Origin: Candidatus Zipacnadia bacterium
GTDB lineage: Bacteria; Armatimonadota; Zipacnadia; Zipacnadales; Zipacnadaceae
Direction: 5' to 3'
Assembly: GCA_029821515.1 (NCBI GenBank)
Contig: JALGTD010000024.1
Span: 1-13,751 of the forward strand
DNA length: 13,751 nt
Part shown: piece by piece, positions 13,611 to 13,751 of the stretch
Layout: every line of letters begins with the position of its first letter
Numbering within the stretch: position 1 is the stretch's first letter
Notes under the pieces: generated by a model
Databases searched by the model: none
What the model was told of the DNA's origin: nothing
Seen by the model: only the letters and a program-made list of their open reading frames with translations
Program-made: the position numbers and the translations under genes

Positions 13611-13751
13611 TTGCCGTATAGCCTGGTCTGCACTCGTTTGAGGATATATTCCCATGGCACTCCGGCTCCTGGACATTCGGTGGCAGCCAGGTCGCAGTGG
13701 CGAAACAAGCGGCTAAGCGGTATGTTGTGGCGGCGCATCTGCTTGACGGTG
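13607..13751 (-). CDS. N-acetylmuramoyl-L-alanine amidase, PGRP/amidase-2 type (partial, C-terminal 48 aa)
   Basis: Only the C-terminal end is present; the gene enters from the right edge. The visible residues include RRHNIPLSRLFRHCDLAATE followed by CPG and VPWEYILKRV, matching the end of the amidase-2/peptidoglycan-recognition domain, where the His of the usual GHxD and the Cys of TxCPG bind the catalytic zinc. Here the Gly before that His is replaced by Arg (FRHCDL). Such enzymes cut the bond between N-acetylmuramic acid and L-alanine in peptidoglycan. With most of the domain unseen, phage-type, recycling and envelope forms cannot be separated. Its stop TAG (13609-13607) overlaps the stop of the convergent zinc-ribbon gene in a CTAG. 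Confidence 0.75.
   Translation of the reverse strand, partial: TVKQMRRHNIPLSRLFRHCDLAATECPGAGVPWEYILKRVQTRLYGN

Overview
The window is bacterial DNA of moderate GC content, apparently from the chromosome of an organism that makes peptidoglycan. It carries a class A and a class B penicillin-binding protein, a cell-wall amidase, an ECF sigma factor with a zinc-finger anti-sigma factor, and a putative lipoprotein. I see no phage, IS, tRNA, rRNA or CRISPR features. The lineage cannot be fixed from the sequence. The mix of uncommon sugar isomerases, ECF regulation and an unusual PBP1A tail would suit an uncultured lineage such as Armatimonadota, but that is a weak guess.

Left third (1-4942): a sugar-catabolism locus. 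A leftward operon runs from an IolB-type 5-deoxy-glucuronate isomerase through an amidohydrolase (reading frame broken), a TIM-barrel sugar isomerase/epimerase and a glycerate kinase to a second TIM-barrel isomerase cut by the window edge. A D-lyxose isomerase gene diverges from it across a 183-bp intergenic region. Nearly every gene has a strong GAGG/GGAGG Shine-Dalgarno site, and intergenic gaps are 16-76 bp. The isomerases plus glycerate kinase suggest a pathway that interconverts unusual sugars or sugar acids and ends in phosphoglycerate. Two genes look damaged: the amidohydrolase is frameshifted, and the glycerate kinase lacks an in-frame block of roughly 45 residues that is normally conserved.

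Middle (4943-9439): a two-gene cell-wall synthesis operon, bifunctional PBP1A followed 5 bp later by PBP2. It is driven by a promoter with a perfect TATAAT box placed so close to the start codon that the message is probably leaderless or nearly so. The PBP1A tail carries two copies of a cysteine/histidine module with identical spacing.

Right-middle (9589-12337): a regulatory module with its own promoter (TTGGCT, 17-bp spacer, TATAAT). It holds an ECF sigma factor, a membrane anti-sigma factor with an HX3CX2C zinc motif, and a predicted lipoprotein made almost entirely of eleven proline-punctuated amphipathic repeats of about 15 residues. The module ends at a strong hairpin terminator. The lipoprotein is the least familiar protein in the window.

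Right end (12379-13751): two divergent zinc-ribbon genes, an FmdB-family protein (leftward) and a coiled-coil C4 zinc-ribbon protein (rightward). They are separated by a 248-bp region with a near-consensus leftward promoter and several inverted and direct repeats. The rightward gene ends in a CTAG shared with the stop codon of a convergent, partial N-acetylmuramoyl-L-alanine amidase gene.
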